Below are positions 26,099 to 35,008 of a stretch of 64,000 bases of DNA, piece after piece (the stretch's first letter is position 1; every line of letters starts with the position of its first letter). The position numbers were made by a program, and so were the translations under genes. Location: positions 1 to 64,000 of the forward strand of contig JBOFZL010000031.1 in assembly GCA_051655155.1 (NCBI GenBank), in the 5' to 3' direction. The stretch comes from JBOFZL01 sp051655155. GTDB lineage: Bacteria > Bacillota > Clostridia > Peptostreptococcales > Filifactoraceae. A model generated the notes under the pieces. The model was not told the DNA's origin. It ran no database searches and was given only the letters and a program-made list of their open reading frames with translations.

Positions 26099-26932
26099 TT
26101 ACTCCATCCCTTTTTTTACTTCAATTATTATTTCCGTGACAAAATTATCTGTATTTTTTGTGGTCCAATAGTCTGTAACATATCTTTCTATGCTATAGTC
26201 CCCTAGTCTATAACCCTTTTCTTTTACCCATTTTGTGATTTTTTCATAGGCCTTGTTTATGCTTTCATGAGATCCTATATGATAGCAGGATACTACCAAG
26301 TTACCTCCAAGTTTAATAGTGTTTTTTTCACCATGATTTTCTATGGTTTTTTGAACCATTTTTATAGATTTGGCTCTTCCTTCTATCCTATCCTTATATG
26401 ATGGAAAATATATCATTACAGGTCCGGTAACTGCATTATTTTTTTTCTCTATAAAGTTTGTAAATTCAATATTTACTATAGAACTTATATAATTATTGTT
26501 GAATTCTTGATTCATAAACGTAAACTCTTCTTGATTTTGAAACTTTACAGATACTTCTTCTATCCCGTTTTCTATTACACTTCTTGCCTCTAATATAAGT
26601 TCATACCAATCTTTAACTGATTTGTATTTAATAAATAACTCTCTTTCTTCTGCTTTCAACTCTTTTATCTTATATCTAAATACTTTTTCTAAGGTACTGT
26701 AAGTACTACCTTCAACTAAGCTTTTCATCTCATCTAATTTAAAGCCCATCTGCTTGTAATATTTTATTACCGGTACTGATAATAATGTAGGCATACTATA
26801 AAACCTATACTGATTATCTTCTACTTTATCCGGTGATATTAAGCCTATTTTGTCATAATATCTTAAGGCTTTGGTTGATAGGTTTGCAATTTTACTTACT
26901 TGTCCTATTGAATAATAATCTTCTTGTTTCAT
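26099..26932 (-). CDS. MerR family regulator with GyrI-like effector domain
   Basis: 277 residues. The N-terminus has the MerR helix-turn-helix YSIGQVSKIANLSTKALRYYDKIGLI and dimer helix; the C-terminal about 160 residues resemble the AraC/GyrI effector-binding domain of BmrR/TipA-type multidrug sensors. It is 21 nt downstream of the DUF4125 gene in the same direction, so it probably controls this operon in response to a small organic ligand. AGGAGG precedes the ATG. Confidence 0.9.
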   Translation of the reverse strand: MKQEDYYSIGQVSKIANLSTKALRYYDKIGLISPDKVEDNQYRFYSMPTLLSVPVIKYYKQMGFKLDEMKSLVEGSTYSTLEKVFRYKIKELKAEERELFIKYKSVKDWYELILEARSVIENGIEEVSVKFQNQEEFTFMNQEFNNNYISSIVNIEFTNFIEKKNNAVTGPVMIYFPSYKDRIEGRAKSIKMVQKTIENHGEKNTIKLGGNLVVSCYHIGSHESINKAYEKITKWVKEKGYRLGDYSIERYVTDYWTTKNTDNFVTEIIIEVKKGME

Positions 26933-26953
26933 ATAAGCCTCCTTTTTTTAATT

Positions 26954-27574
26954 TTACCTTTTTTTTAGATGATTTTCTGCTTCTTTAACACTTTTGTAAC
27001 CGTAAAAAATTGCTGTTTGATTTTGTATTTTTTCTACTATTGGTTTATTTTCATATCTAGCTTCCATCAAATCCTTCTTATATAAAGTCAAGGTTTCGAA
27101 GGAATATGTTTTAAGTTCTCCTATATTATATATATTGATAGTAGCTACATTAGATTCTGTATTTTCTGGTCTCCCCTTCTTTGCAAAGAACGGGTATCTT
27201 TGCTTAAACCATTCAAAGTCTTCATCTAAAATCTTTACTATTTCATTAACTAACTGAAGTTTTTCAATGCTATGGCTTGGGAGAGAATTTTTTAAAATAT
27301 CTTGGTAGTAAAAAGGGTCTGTAAATTCCATCATATAAGCATATTTTTCTGTGATAAGGTTTCTACCTTCATATTCTGCTTTATGTAGGTCTTTTAGGTA
27401 GCTTTTTAGAGTAGCTTCGCTAAATGAGTTATGTTGGCTGTACCTCATGACAAAAAAAGATTTTAGGTCATCTTGGCAAGGAGCTCTGCCTTCTAGTCCT
27501 CTTACCTTGTTGAACATTTCATATTCTTTGGCTATTATCTCTTTTATTAGTTCATTTTTTACATTAACTTCCAT
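26954..27574 (-). CDS. DUF4125 family protein
   Basis: 206 residues from the ATG at 27574 with AAAAGGAAG before it; a longer reading uses TTG. It has the DUF4125 pattern: IIAKEYEMFNKVRG, FFVMRYSQHNSFSE and FEWFKQRYPFFAKKGRP. DUF4125 genes typically sit beside DUF4037 genes, as here (16 nt apart). Function unknown. Confidence 0.85.
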   Translation of the reverse strand: MEVNVKNELIKEIIAKEYEMFNKVRGLEGRAPCQDDLKSFFVMRYSQHNSFSEATLKSYLKDLHKAEYEGRNLITEKYAYMMEFTDPFYYQDILKNSLPSHSIEKLQLVNEIVKILDEDFEWFKQRYPFFAKKGRPENTESNVATINIYNIGELKTYSFETLTLYKKDLMEARYENKPIVEKIQNQTAIFYGYKSVKEAENHLKKR

Positions 27575-27590
27575 CTTAATACACTTCCTT

Positions 27591-28526
27591 TTAATCAAAG
27601 TCAGCCATTATGTGCAAGGCTCTTATCCTTGGGTCTTCAATACTTTTCATAAGTTCTATTGCGTGACTTTCCAAAAAACTATTTGTAGTTTTACAGAATG
27701 ATTGGAGTCTTAATTCCTTTGCTATCTCATAACATATATATTCTATCATTTCAAATTTCTTTGAAGTATTTTCATATTCATCTGGTATTAAAGTTAATTT
27801 TTTAAGAGTTTCTACAGGCTCTTTTAAGAACCTCAGCTCTTCTGCTCCTCTAAACGCCCACTTATAAAAAGGCATATATCGTCTGTTTAATAAAAATATT
27901 GCTGATAGAGCATTTTTTATAAATTCATTACAAGCAAAGTATGAAGCTTGTAAATCATGTCTTTTAGCAGATCTTAAGTAGTTGTATTGCCCTGCTTGAG
28001 CCATTATTGCCGTTTTTGATGCCAGTTTTTTCTTTAAAACATCATCAGGATAAAAATTTAAAAGATTTTCTCTTGCTTTGGTAAATTCTCCATTTCCATC
28101 AAAAAAGACTTGTCCGTTGGTTGCTGTTGCTAAAAAGCGTTCTGGTATCTTCATCCATTCAACTATATTTCTTGGTGTAGATCCACAGTTTGTGTATTTG
28201 TGATAAAAACTTTCAATCTCGAATACTCCCATCCTACCTTCTGCCAGTTGCATATTATTATCATACCCCATAAAATTTTTAGGTAGAGCCTCATATTCTC
28301 TTTTTAGGCTTGTGGCTATCTCATTATAAATCAGACCTGAAACCCACATACAAAATCCAGGTTCAAAGTCATGATCTTGAGAGTATACGTCATCAAACCC
28401 AAAACATTGTGAACCTTCTCCTACTAAACCAATGGCAATATGATTTTTGTATTGATAAAACTTAGATTCTATCATAGGCTTACCATAGGCTTCATAATAT
28501 AATTTTGAAAGCTCCATTCCCTTCAT
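27591..28526 (-). CDS. DUF4037 protein, nucleotidyltransferase-like
   Basis: 311 residues. The motif GLVGEGSQCFGFDD (34-46) followed by SQDHDFEPGF (49-58) matches the G-S...D-x-D pattern of nucleotidyltransferase folds, here Gly-Ser at 38-39 and D51/D53. DUF4037 members often carry this and pair with DUF4125. A role in modifying an antibiotic or another small molecule would fit the adjacent MerR multidrug-type regulator, but this is inference. AGGAGG precedes the ATG; it is the first gene of the operon. Confidence 0.83.
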   Translation of the reverse strand: MKGMELSKLYYEAYGKPMIESKFYQYKNHIAIGLVGEGSQCFGFDDVYSQDHDFEPGFCMWVSGLIYNEIATSLKREYEALPKNFMGYDNNMQLAEGRMGVFEIESFYHKYTNCGSTPRNIVEWMKIPERFLATATNGQVFFDGNGEFTKARENLLNFYPDDVLKKKLASKTAIMAQAGQYNYLRSAKRHDLQASYFACNEFIKNALSAIFLLNRRYMPFYKWAFRGAEELRFLKEPVETLKKLTLIPDEYENTSKKFEMIEYICYEIAKELRLQSFCKTTNSFLESHAIELMKSIEDPRIRALHIMADFD

Positions 28527-28626
28527 TTTTTACCTCCTAATTTGTCAACAAGCCATTTACTTATGTTATAAAATCTTATTTTATAATTATATATGTTTTA
28601 ATAGGTTTTGCCTATGTTAAGTATAG

Positions 28627-28660
28627 TACAAAAGCAGGTTATGTAAAACCTGCTTTTGTA
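28627..28660 (-). terminator. Terminator of the microcompartment operon
   Basis: TACAAAAGCAGGTT (28627-28640) pairs perfectly with AACCTGCTTTTGTA (28647-28660), loop 6 nt, with a T-rich 3' arm on the minus strand. It lies 48 nt beyond the last shell gene. Confidence 0.82.
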
Positions 28661-28707
28661 GATATAAACTAGCTTGTTATTTCTTATAATCTCTCTTTAA
28701 AGAATTT

Positions 28708-28995
28708 TTAGTCTTCTTTTCTTTTTGGGATTATATCTTCTATTTCTGTGTGTGGTCTTGGAATAACATGAACAGATAGAAGTTCTCCTACTCTTTGTGC
28801 TGCTGCTGCCCCTGCATCTGTAGCTGCTTTTACTGCTCCTACATCTCCTCTTACCATTACAGTTACCAAACCACCACCAACGTGCTCTTTACCTATTAGA
28901 TATACGTTCGCTGCCTTTACCATTGCATCTGCCGCCTCAATCGCTCCTACCAAACCTTTTGTTTCTATCATTCCTAGTGCATCATATTTAGCCAT
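28708..28995 (-). CDS. BMC-H hexameric shell protein
   Basis: 95 residues of the canonical BMC domain: ALGMIETKGLVGAIEAADAM, VRGDVGAVKAATDAGAAAA and the C-terminal HVIPRPHTEIE. It forms hexagonal tiles of the compartment facet, with pores for small substrates. It is the last gene of the operon and close in sequence to EutM/PduA types. AGGAGG precedes the ATG. Confidence 0.95.
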   Translation of the reverse strand: MAKYDALGMIETKGLVGAIEAADAMVKAANVYLIGKEHVGGGLVTVMVRGDVGAVKAATDAGAAAAQRVGELLSVHVIPRPHTEIEDIIPKRKED

Positions 28996-29046
28996 TTTAA
29001 TTTCCTCCTAATTTTTATTATTTTTTAAAATTTATGGTTAATAATT

Positions 29047-29703
29047 TTAAAACTTTTTAATTATGCTTACCTTCGATGATGAGTTTAAATCCATTGCATT
29101 TGCTTCTTCTGTGTCTATGTGACATTCTAGCTGAGACATTTCAGTTGCTCTTATTATAACATTGCTGAATATTCCGCCTCTTTCACCTTCCACCTTTATA
29201 TCCACTATTTCTCCGTCATTAACATTAAAGTTTTTTGCATCAACTGGAGTCATATGAATATGTCTTTGTGCCACTATAGCCCCTTCATTAATTTGTACCG
29301 AACCTTTTGGTCCTATTATTGTCAATCCTGACGTATTGTAAATATCTCCTGATAGTCTTAAATTATATGATATTCCTAATTTTATGCTATCAGCTTTTAA
29401 TAACTCTACCTGTGTAGCTTTTCTTTCAGGTCCAATTATCCTTACCTTTTCTATGGCACTTTTCGGTCCTGCTATAGTTACTGTTTCTTTACAAGCAAAT
29501 TGTCCAGGCTGTGATAAATCTTTTATGTTAGTGAAGTTATAGCCTTCTCCAAACAATATATCTTTGTCTTTTTGTGATAAGTGTAAATGTCTATTTGATA
29601 TTCCAACTGGAATTTCTTGATTTTGAGTTATTTTAGTCTTCTTCAACTCATCCTGCACTGCTTCCACCAAAAGTTGTATAATAGCATCGTATTGCTCCGT
29701 CAT
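29047..29703 (-). CDS. pduL: Phosphate acyltransferase PduL
   Basis: 218 residues. It converts acetyl-CoA and phosphate to acetyl-phosphate and free CoA inside the compartment. Zinc-binding histidines appear in SNRHLHLS, AQRHIHMT and the ECHIDTEEANA block. The first 20 residues (EQYDAIIQLLVEAVQDELKK) form an amphipathic helix typical of an encapsulation peptide. The start overlaps the end of the aldehyde dehydrogenase gene. Confidence 0.95.
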   Translation of the reverse strand: MTEQYDAIIQLLVEAVQDELKKTKITQNQEIPVGISNRHLHLSQKDKDILFGEGYNFTNIKDLSQPGQFACKETVTIAGPKSAIEKVRIIGPERKATQVELLKADSIKLGISYNLRLSGDIYNTSGLTIIGPKGSVQINEGAIVAQRHIHMTPVDAKNFNVNDGEIVDIKVEGERGGIFSNVIIRATEMSQLECHIDTEEANAMDLNSSSKVSIIKKF

Positions 29704-29704
29704 A

Positions 29705-31486
29705 CTATACCCCTTTCATTGAATCCATTAGAGCTTGTATCATATCCTTAAGCTGTGTTTGGTTTATTCCATCGTTCACAAACTCTGCTCTTCCACAGGT
29801 AGAGCATCTTCCTAAAGGTTCTCCTGAACCACAAGGGCATAGTAGCTCACTATCCTTTTTATCTAAGCTACCTGCAGTATTACAGTTTCCACAGGACATC
29901 AAGATTTGTGACTGTGTCTCAACCTTGTTTATTGTTGAGGATGTTCCATATTCTGATGGAGATTTATATGCTCCAAAACTATATTCTGCCGGCGCTTTAT
30001 AACCTGTAGTAGATATATAATCTCTGCTTGGTGACATCTTTGGAAGTTCAAAACATGAACTGCTATTTTTTCCCTCCCAATAACAATCTTCCAGTTCTGG
30101 ATAGTCAAAGCTTGGGTCTGACGATATCAGTGTAGTTACATCTTTTATTCCATATGCTATTCGCTTAATGTTTATAAGGTTCATAGGTCCTACATTTTCA
30201 GATACCGAGCTTCCTCCCCAAGTTCCACAACCCAGGGTGAAAGATGTTAATAGTCCTGTACTTGCGCCTGTACCACCCATTGTACTTCCGGTATTTACAA
30301 GTATTCTTGATGCAGGTTTTTTGCTAAATTCCATCGCAATGTTTCTGTCTTCTGTATGAAGGCTCATTGTATGGCCTATTCCGTTTTGTAAAAGTTTTAT
30401 ACTTAGCTCGCAAGCTTCATGCCAATCTTTTACTGTATAAAATCCTAATACAGTAGTTAATTTTTCATATGAAAGAGGATTTCCTTCTCCTACGCCTGTC
30501 TGCTCTCCTATTAATACAGTGGTGTACTCAGGTATGTTTATATTTGCTGCCTTAGCTATCACCTGTGGTGATCTTCCTACAAATTTTGCATTCATAGTAT
30601 GTCCACCCTTAAACAATAGTCCACATACCTTGTCGGTTTCTTCCTTTGTCATAAAGTAAGCACCTTGACTTTTAAACTCTTGGATTACTGCTTCTCTGTT
30701 ACATTCCTCTACTATTATAGATTGTTCTGAAGCACATATTGTCCCGTAGTCAAAGGTCTTGCTGGTTATTATATTTCTTACTGCTTTTGGGATGTTTGCT
30801 GTTCTTTCTATATAGGCTGGTGAATTTCCTGCACCTACACCTAAGGCTGGTTTACCTGCTGAGTATGAAGCCTTAACCATTCCTGGTCCCCCTGTTGCAA
30901 TTATCATCTTCACCTCTTCACACTTCATTAAAGTATTCGCACCTTCAATAGACGGTATTGAAAGACACTGAATTACATTTTCAGGTGCTCCTGCTTCCAT
31001 TGCTGCTGCATTCATAAGCTGTACTGCTCTTGATGAGCATTTTTGTGCTGCCGGATGTATTGAAAAAACAATTGCATTTCTTGATTTTATGGCAATCATA
31101 GATTTGAATATTGTTGTTGAGGTTGGATTTGTTGAAGGAACTATCCCCATTAAAAGCCCCATAGGTTCTGCTATTTCAATAACTTGATTTATATGATCCT
31201 CTTGGATAATACCTATAGTTTTCATGTTTTTTATTTCTTCATATAAGGCTACAGATGCCATATGATTTTTATAGGTCTTATCTTTGACTTTACCAAAACC
31301 TGTTTCTTCAACTGCCATTTTTGCAAGACTTACGGCATTTGCCTTTGCCACTCTCACCATGTTTTTAAGAATTCTGTCTATCTGTTCTTGTGTGTAGTCT
31401 GCAAGTTTTCTAGTTGCAACATCCCCTAGTCTAGCACAATTTCTAGCTTCCTGGATACCTCGTAAGTCATTATCTATCATCTCCAT
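29705..31486 (-). CDS. CoA-acylating aldehyde dehydrogenase with Cys-rich C-terminal extension
   Basis: 593 residues. It should oxidise acetaldehyde to acetyl-CoA with NAD+ and CoA. The catalytic cysteine is present in FDYGTICASEQS (Cys251), and the nucleotide loop reads TGGPGMVKASYSAGKPALG. The catalytic part ends near residue 460. The remaining 130 residues hold a low-complexity stretch, a cysteine cluster CGNC, then CPCGSG and CSTC (SEC-C/zinc-knuckle-like), and a last amphipathic helix QLKDMIQALMDSMKG, a likely encapsulation or core-binding peptide. Start chosen at ATG 31486 with AGGAGG 8 nt upstream. Confidence 0.93.
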   Translation of the reverse strand: MEMIDNDLRGIQEARNCARLGDVATRKLADYTQEQIDRILKNMVRVAKANAVSLAKMAVEETGFGKVKDKTYKNHMASVALYEEIKNMKTIGIIQEDHINQVIEIAEPMGLLMGIVPSTNPTSTTIFKSMIAIKSRNAIVFSIHPAAQKCSSRAVQLMNAAAMEAGAPENVIQCLSIPSIEGANTLMKCEEVKMIIATGGPGMVKASYSAGKPALGVGAGNSPAYIERTANIPKAVRNIITSKTFDYGTICASEQSIIVEECNREAVIQEFKSQGAYFMTKEETDKVCGLLFKGGHTMNAKFVGRSPQVIAKAANINIPEYTTVLIGEQTGVGEGNPLSYEKLTTVLGFYTVKDWHEACELSIKLLQNGIGHTMSLHTEDRNIAMEFSKKPASRILVNTGSTMGGTGASTGLLTSFTLGCGTWGGSSVSENVGPMNLINIKRIAYGIKDVTTLISSDPSFDYPELEDCYWEGKNSSSCFELPKMSPSRDYISTTGYKAPAEYSFGAYKSPSEYGTSSTINKVETQSQILMSCGNCNTAGSLDKKDSELLCPCGSGEPLGRCSTCGRAEFVNDGINQTQLKDMIQALMDSMKGV

Positions 31487-31505
31487 ATCAATCACCTCCT
31501 TTTCA

Positions 31506-32144
31506 TTATTCGACTATTCTAATTATCTTTTCTATTAATATTTTTTTGCTTAACTTAGAAACATTTAAGCCTTTAAACTCTTCATATTCCACTATCAACC
31601 TTCTTAAATCTGATAAACTTAATTTCCCCAAGACACTTATTGCACTTTGGTCTCCGAAATGCTTTCTGATTTTCTCAAGATCCTCTTTTTTTAAACTTTT
31701 ATCATAAAAGTCTTTTATATCAAAGTCATCTTGATAATCAGTTTTTTCAATTTCTTTAACAACTTCTATAGTACCTTCAACAACTTGCTCTAAATTTTCT
31801 TCATTTTCTTCTATCTTTTCTTTCTCTATTAAAGGTGTCCTATCGCAAAAATCACAGGAACCTAGCTTTTCTTTTTCTTGAAAAAATATGGCTATGTCCT
31901 CTGTAGGTCTTGGGATAACATGGTTAGATACGAGAAGATACCTTCCTAAGTTTTCAATAGCCGAAACTGCCGCATCAACTGATGCTTTTACTGCTGCAAC
32001 ATCTCCTTCTATAGTTACTGCAACTAAACCTCCACCTACTATGTTCTTGTTTATAAGTCTTATATCAGCAGTTTTTAACATTACATCTGCACCTTCTATA
32101 GCTGCAATCATTCCTTTAGTTTCTATCATTCCTATAGCTTTCAA
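31506..32144 (-). CDS. BMC-H shell protein with C-terminal extension
   Basis: 212 residues. Residues 1-90 are a BMC domain (AIGMIETKGMIAAIEGADVM; HVIPRPTEDI). Then come a CDFC pair, an acidic linker and a C-terminal helical module of about 60 residues with LSLSDLRRLIVEYEEFKGL and LSKKILIEKIIRI, reminiscent of a SAP-type fold. PduK and EutK are comparable extended shell proteins but have different tails. TTG at 32144 is the start, with AAGGAGG before it. Confidence 0.87.
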   Translation of the reverse strand: MKAIGMIETKGMIAAIEGADVMLKTADIRLINKNIVGGGLVAVTIEGDVAAVKASVDAAVSAIENLGRYLLVSNHVIPRPTEDIAIFFQEKEKLGSCDFCDRTPLIEKEKIEENEENLEQVVEGTIEVVKEIEKTDYQDDFDIKDFYDKSLKKEDLEKIRKHFGDQSAISVLGKLSLSDLRRLIVEYEEFKGLNVSKLSKKILIEKIIRIVE

Positions 32145-32172
32145 CTCTTCCTCCTTTCGCTCTTATGACCGA

Positions 32173-32814
32173 TTAGTAGGTAACATAGAAGGCTTTAACC
32201 TTATCAGGAGAACCCCAAGCTACTTTTGAACCCTTTGGTGCATACAAGCTATCTCCAGGGTATGCTGTATATACCTTTCCGTCTATAGTTACTGTTAAAG
32301 TTCCTTCAACTATATAGTAGATTTCATCAATAGTAACATCCCAATCAAAGTTACAATTTTCTATGGTTAAAAAACCTGCATTCATTGGTGAACTATCGTT
32401 TGAACTTATTAACTCTTGATAATACACCTTACCATTATCTAATGGATTTCCTGTATCAAGAGCATCCAACTTTACCGTCTTACCTCTTACCAATTTGAAC
32501 CCACATGAATCCTTTTCACAAAGATAATTTTGTTCCTTCATGAAACTTTCTACAAAACCATTCAAATTACCTGTACTTATGATTTTTTGAAGTGCTTTGT
32601 ATATCATATCTGCATTTAGCTGTGAAGAGTCAATTTTTTCATCGCAACAAGAATTTGAAGTTTCGCAACATTCCCCAACTTTAAATTCAATTAAGTTAGT
32701 CTTTGCATAGTCTTTTGCTGAAGGCGTTATTATGGTACTTCCCTCCACATAAAATACCTTTTTACCTGTTTTACAAAAAGCTTCAATTTCTTTTAGACAA
32801 ATAAGCTTTTTCAT
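32173..32814 (-). CDS. eutQ: EutQ-like cupin protein
   Basis: 213 residues. The N-terminal part has the compartment-specific pattern VEGSTIITPSAKDYAKTN, followed by a Cys-rich linker (CCETSNSCCDE), and the C-terminal half is the EutQ cupin (DVTIDEIYYIVEGTLTVTI, YAPKGSKVAW). EutQ has been linked to acetate kinase activity and shell assembly in ethanolamine systems. ATG at 32814 is preferred over an upstream GTG because of spacing from AAAGGA. Confidence 0.85.
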   Translation of the reverse strand: MKKLICLKEIEAFCKTGKKVFYVEGSTIITPSAKDYAKTNLIEFKVGECCETSNSCCDEKIDSSQLNADMIYKALQKIISTGNLNGFVESFMKEQNYLCEKDSCGFKLVRGKTVKLDALDTGNPLDNGKVYYQELISSNDSSPMNAGFLTIENCNFDWDVTIDEIYYIVEGTLTVTIDGKVYTAYPGDSLYAPKGSKVAWGSPDKVKAFYVTY

Positions 32815-32847
32815 CTTTTTCACATCCTTTCTTTTATAAAGTATTTG

Positions 32848-33396
32848 TTATAATAAACTTGATATAAGCAACTTCGATGGTGATGGTATTATTTCTGAAT
32901 TTACCAACAAACTCTTATCTATTGCTACCTCCTTACCTGCTTCTATCCCTGCTTCTACTGATGCCACATCTCCAGTAAATACAAATAATGCCTTTCCTCC
33001 CAGTCCATTTCCTAGTCTTAACTCTATAGGTTCTAAAGTAGCAGCCTTTAGAATTGCATCTGCAACAATTATCATCGTCGCCATAGAAAATGACTCTACT
33101 ATTCCAACTGCACTTATTTTCTCTGGCATTGTAGTTCCAGTTATTGCAGGGAACACGTTAGAATGAACATTAGGTATAATTATTGAGTCCACCAGATACT
33201 CGTCAGCTACCTGCTCTCCTGTTTTAACTGCATCTTCAACAGCTGCCACATCTCCATGGACTATAGCTATATATTTTCCGGGACAGGTTGGCGCCGATGT
33301 TACTATATCTACTTCGGATACCTTAAGCATTTTATCTGCCGAGAATATTCCCCTTGACATACTGTTAAATTCTACCATTCCTATAGCTTTAGCCAA
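32848..33396 (-). CDS. pduT: BMC-T tandem-domain shell protein (PduT-like)
   Basis: 182 residues with two fused BMC domains; the second begins AVGIVESFSMATMIIVADAI. The loop APTCPGKY in the first domain matches the region of PduT whose cysteines bind a [4Fe-4S] cluster at the trimer pore. It probably shuttles electrons across the shell with the PduS-like protein encoded just upstream. The TTG at 33396 gives a typical AKAIGMVEF start and 8-nt spacing from AGGAGG; it overlaps the upstream stop by 8 nt. Confidence 0.88.
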   Translation of the reverse strand: MAKAIGMVEFNSMSRGIFSADKMLKVSEVDIVTSAPTCPGKYIAIVHGDVAAVEDAVKTGEQVADEYLVDSIIIPNVHSNVFPAITGTTMPEKISAVGIVESFSMATMIIVADAILKAATLEPIELRLGNGLGGKALFVFTGDVASVEAGIEAGKEVAIDKSLLVNSEIIPSPSKLLISSLL

Positions 33397-34729
33397 CTTC
33401 AATCCCTCCTTTTATGGTAATATAATTTTCATTTATAGCTGTTACTATTCCATTTATACTTGAGTGAATGTTTGCACCTAATGAGCCTTTTTCTACTTCA
33501 CCTATAAGCTGACCTTCAATAACCCTATCTCCTATACTAACTAAACTCTTAGCAGGTGATCCTACATGCTGTCTTGTGGCTATTTTTACTTCTGTTACAT
33601 CTAACTCTTTTTCTATTAAGGGAGCAGGTCTATCGTATTTATAAAGACCAAGTCGTGCAATCAAACGTTTTGAAGGAACAAGTCTAAAATCTCTATTTTC
33701 CCTTATTTTAAACTCTGTTTCTGTCGCACTATATTTGATTCCTTCACTTTGCAGTTTTCCTCTATAGTAGTTATTTGCATGCATAGGATATATTCCTATA
33801 GGACAAGAAAACATATTACATAGATTACATTGAACACATAATTGTGCAGTTTTTTGACCCTTAAAATCATCTATATTATAAGCCTGTGTTCTTATTATCT
33901 TATGTGGTTGAAGGTTATGACCTAATAAATATCTTGGACATAAATCTGTACACATTCTACACTGCTCACAAGAACCTCTATTAATTTTTTTCGCCTGCTC
34001 CTCGGTTATGCTCTTTTTTTGAATAAGGGTATGTTCCTTTTTTAAAAGTATATAACCTTTGCTCTTTTTTGTAACTACATCATCTAAGTTTTTAAGTAAA
34101 GGTCCCATCATAGGTCCTCCATCTATTATTCCATAATCTTCTGGACTATTTATTCCTAAATTTGCCAATAATAGTTTAATAGGAGTTCCTACCGGTACTT
34201 TGAGAGTACATGGATTTTCTATATCTCCTGTCACCGTAATATAGGTATGAGTCACTGCCTTATGGTTTAGTGCATTGTATATATTGAGTGCCGTTTCTGA
34301 ATTAATAACCACGCAACCTACATTTATAGGTAGTCCCATTTCAGGAACAACTCTATTTGTAAGTTCATAAACCAAGACCTGTTCGTCTCCTGCAGGATAA
34401 ACGTCTTTTAGTTCTCCTACTCTAACGTAATTCTCAAATCCTAAACCTATAATTCTTTCGTTCAATTTTTTAATTACTTCCTTATGTTTATACTTTACTC
34501 CTATTATTGCCTCTTTTGCCTCAACTAAACGTCCTGCAGCTTCAAATCCCTTTATTATCTCATCTGCATAGATATCCATCAGCTGTTGGTCTACTCTTAA
34601 CAAAGGCTCGCACTCAGCTCCATTCATAAGAATAAATTCAGCTTTTGAAGCTAGTTTTACATGAGTTGGAAATCCAGCTCCTCCAGCTCCTACAATTCCA
34701 GCTTCTTTTATTTTATCAAGAAGATTCAT
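33389..34729 (-). CDS. pduS: PduS-like flavoprotein (RnfC-related)
   Basis: 446 residues. The N-terminal GIVGAGGAGFPTHVKL and the 51K-like fold bind FMN/NADH, an SLBB region follows, and two [4Fe-4S] motifs are seen (CEQCRMCTDLC; CVQCNLCNMFSC). A C-terminal barrel (HVGSPAKSLVSIGDRV) resembles RnfC. In propanediol systems PduS reduces cobalamin; here no B12 enzyme is encoded, so oxidation of NADH with electron exit through the PduT-like shell protein is the more likely job (inference). Confidence 0.9.
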   Translation of the reverse strand: MNLLDKIKEAGIVGAGGAGFPTHVKLASKAEFILMNGAECEPLLRVDQQLMDIYADEIIKGFEAAGRLVEAKEAIIGVKYKHKEVIKKLNERIIGLGFENYVRVGELKDVYPAGDEQVLVYELTNRVVPEMGLPINVGCVVINSETALNIYNALNHKAVTHTYITVTGDIENPCTLKVPVGTPIKLLLANLGINSPEDYGIIDGGPMMGPLLKNLDDVVTKKSKGYILLKKEHTLIQKKSITEEQAKKINRGSCEQCRMCTDLCPRYLLGHNLQPHKIIRTQAYNIDDFKGQKTAQLCVQCNLCNMFSCPIGIYPMHANNYYRGKLQSEGIKYSATETEFKIRENRDFRLVPSKRLIARLGLYKYDRPAPLIEKELDVTEVKIATRQHVGSPAKSLVSIGDRVIEGQLIGEVEKGSLGANIHSSINGIVTAINENYITIKGGIEVG

Positions 34730-34738
34730 AATATCCTC

Positions 34739-35008
34739 CTACTCCTCAAAAGCCTTACAATCTTCATCTATTATTCCTACTATTACAGCATCTACAGGTA
34801 TATCATCGCTGCCTAACATCCTTCTTGCAGAGGATCCTTCAGTAACTATTACTCTATCTCCTATTCCTGCACTGATTATGTCCGCCACCACCAGTTTTTC
34901 TCCTGCATTAGTTCCTCCAATCACCTCCACTAACATAAACTTAAGTCCATTCAGTGATTCTGCTTTTCTTGTTGACCATATATGGTCTATTATTTTAGCT
35001 GTTAGCAT
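34739..35008 (-). CDS. eutN: BMC-P pentameric vertex protein
   Basis: 89 residues of the EutN/CcmL family that close the twelve vertices of the shell: GLKFMLVEVIGGTNAGE, DIISAGIGDRVIVTEGSSAR and PVDAVIVGIID. Its start overlaps the upstream BMC gene by 7 nt. Normal length and motif order. Confidence 0.95.
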   Translation of the reverse strand: MLTAKIIDHIWSTRKAESLNGLKFMLVEVIGGTNAGEKLVVADIISAGIGDRVIVTEGSSARRMLGSDDIPVDAVIVGIIDEDCKAFEE

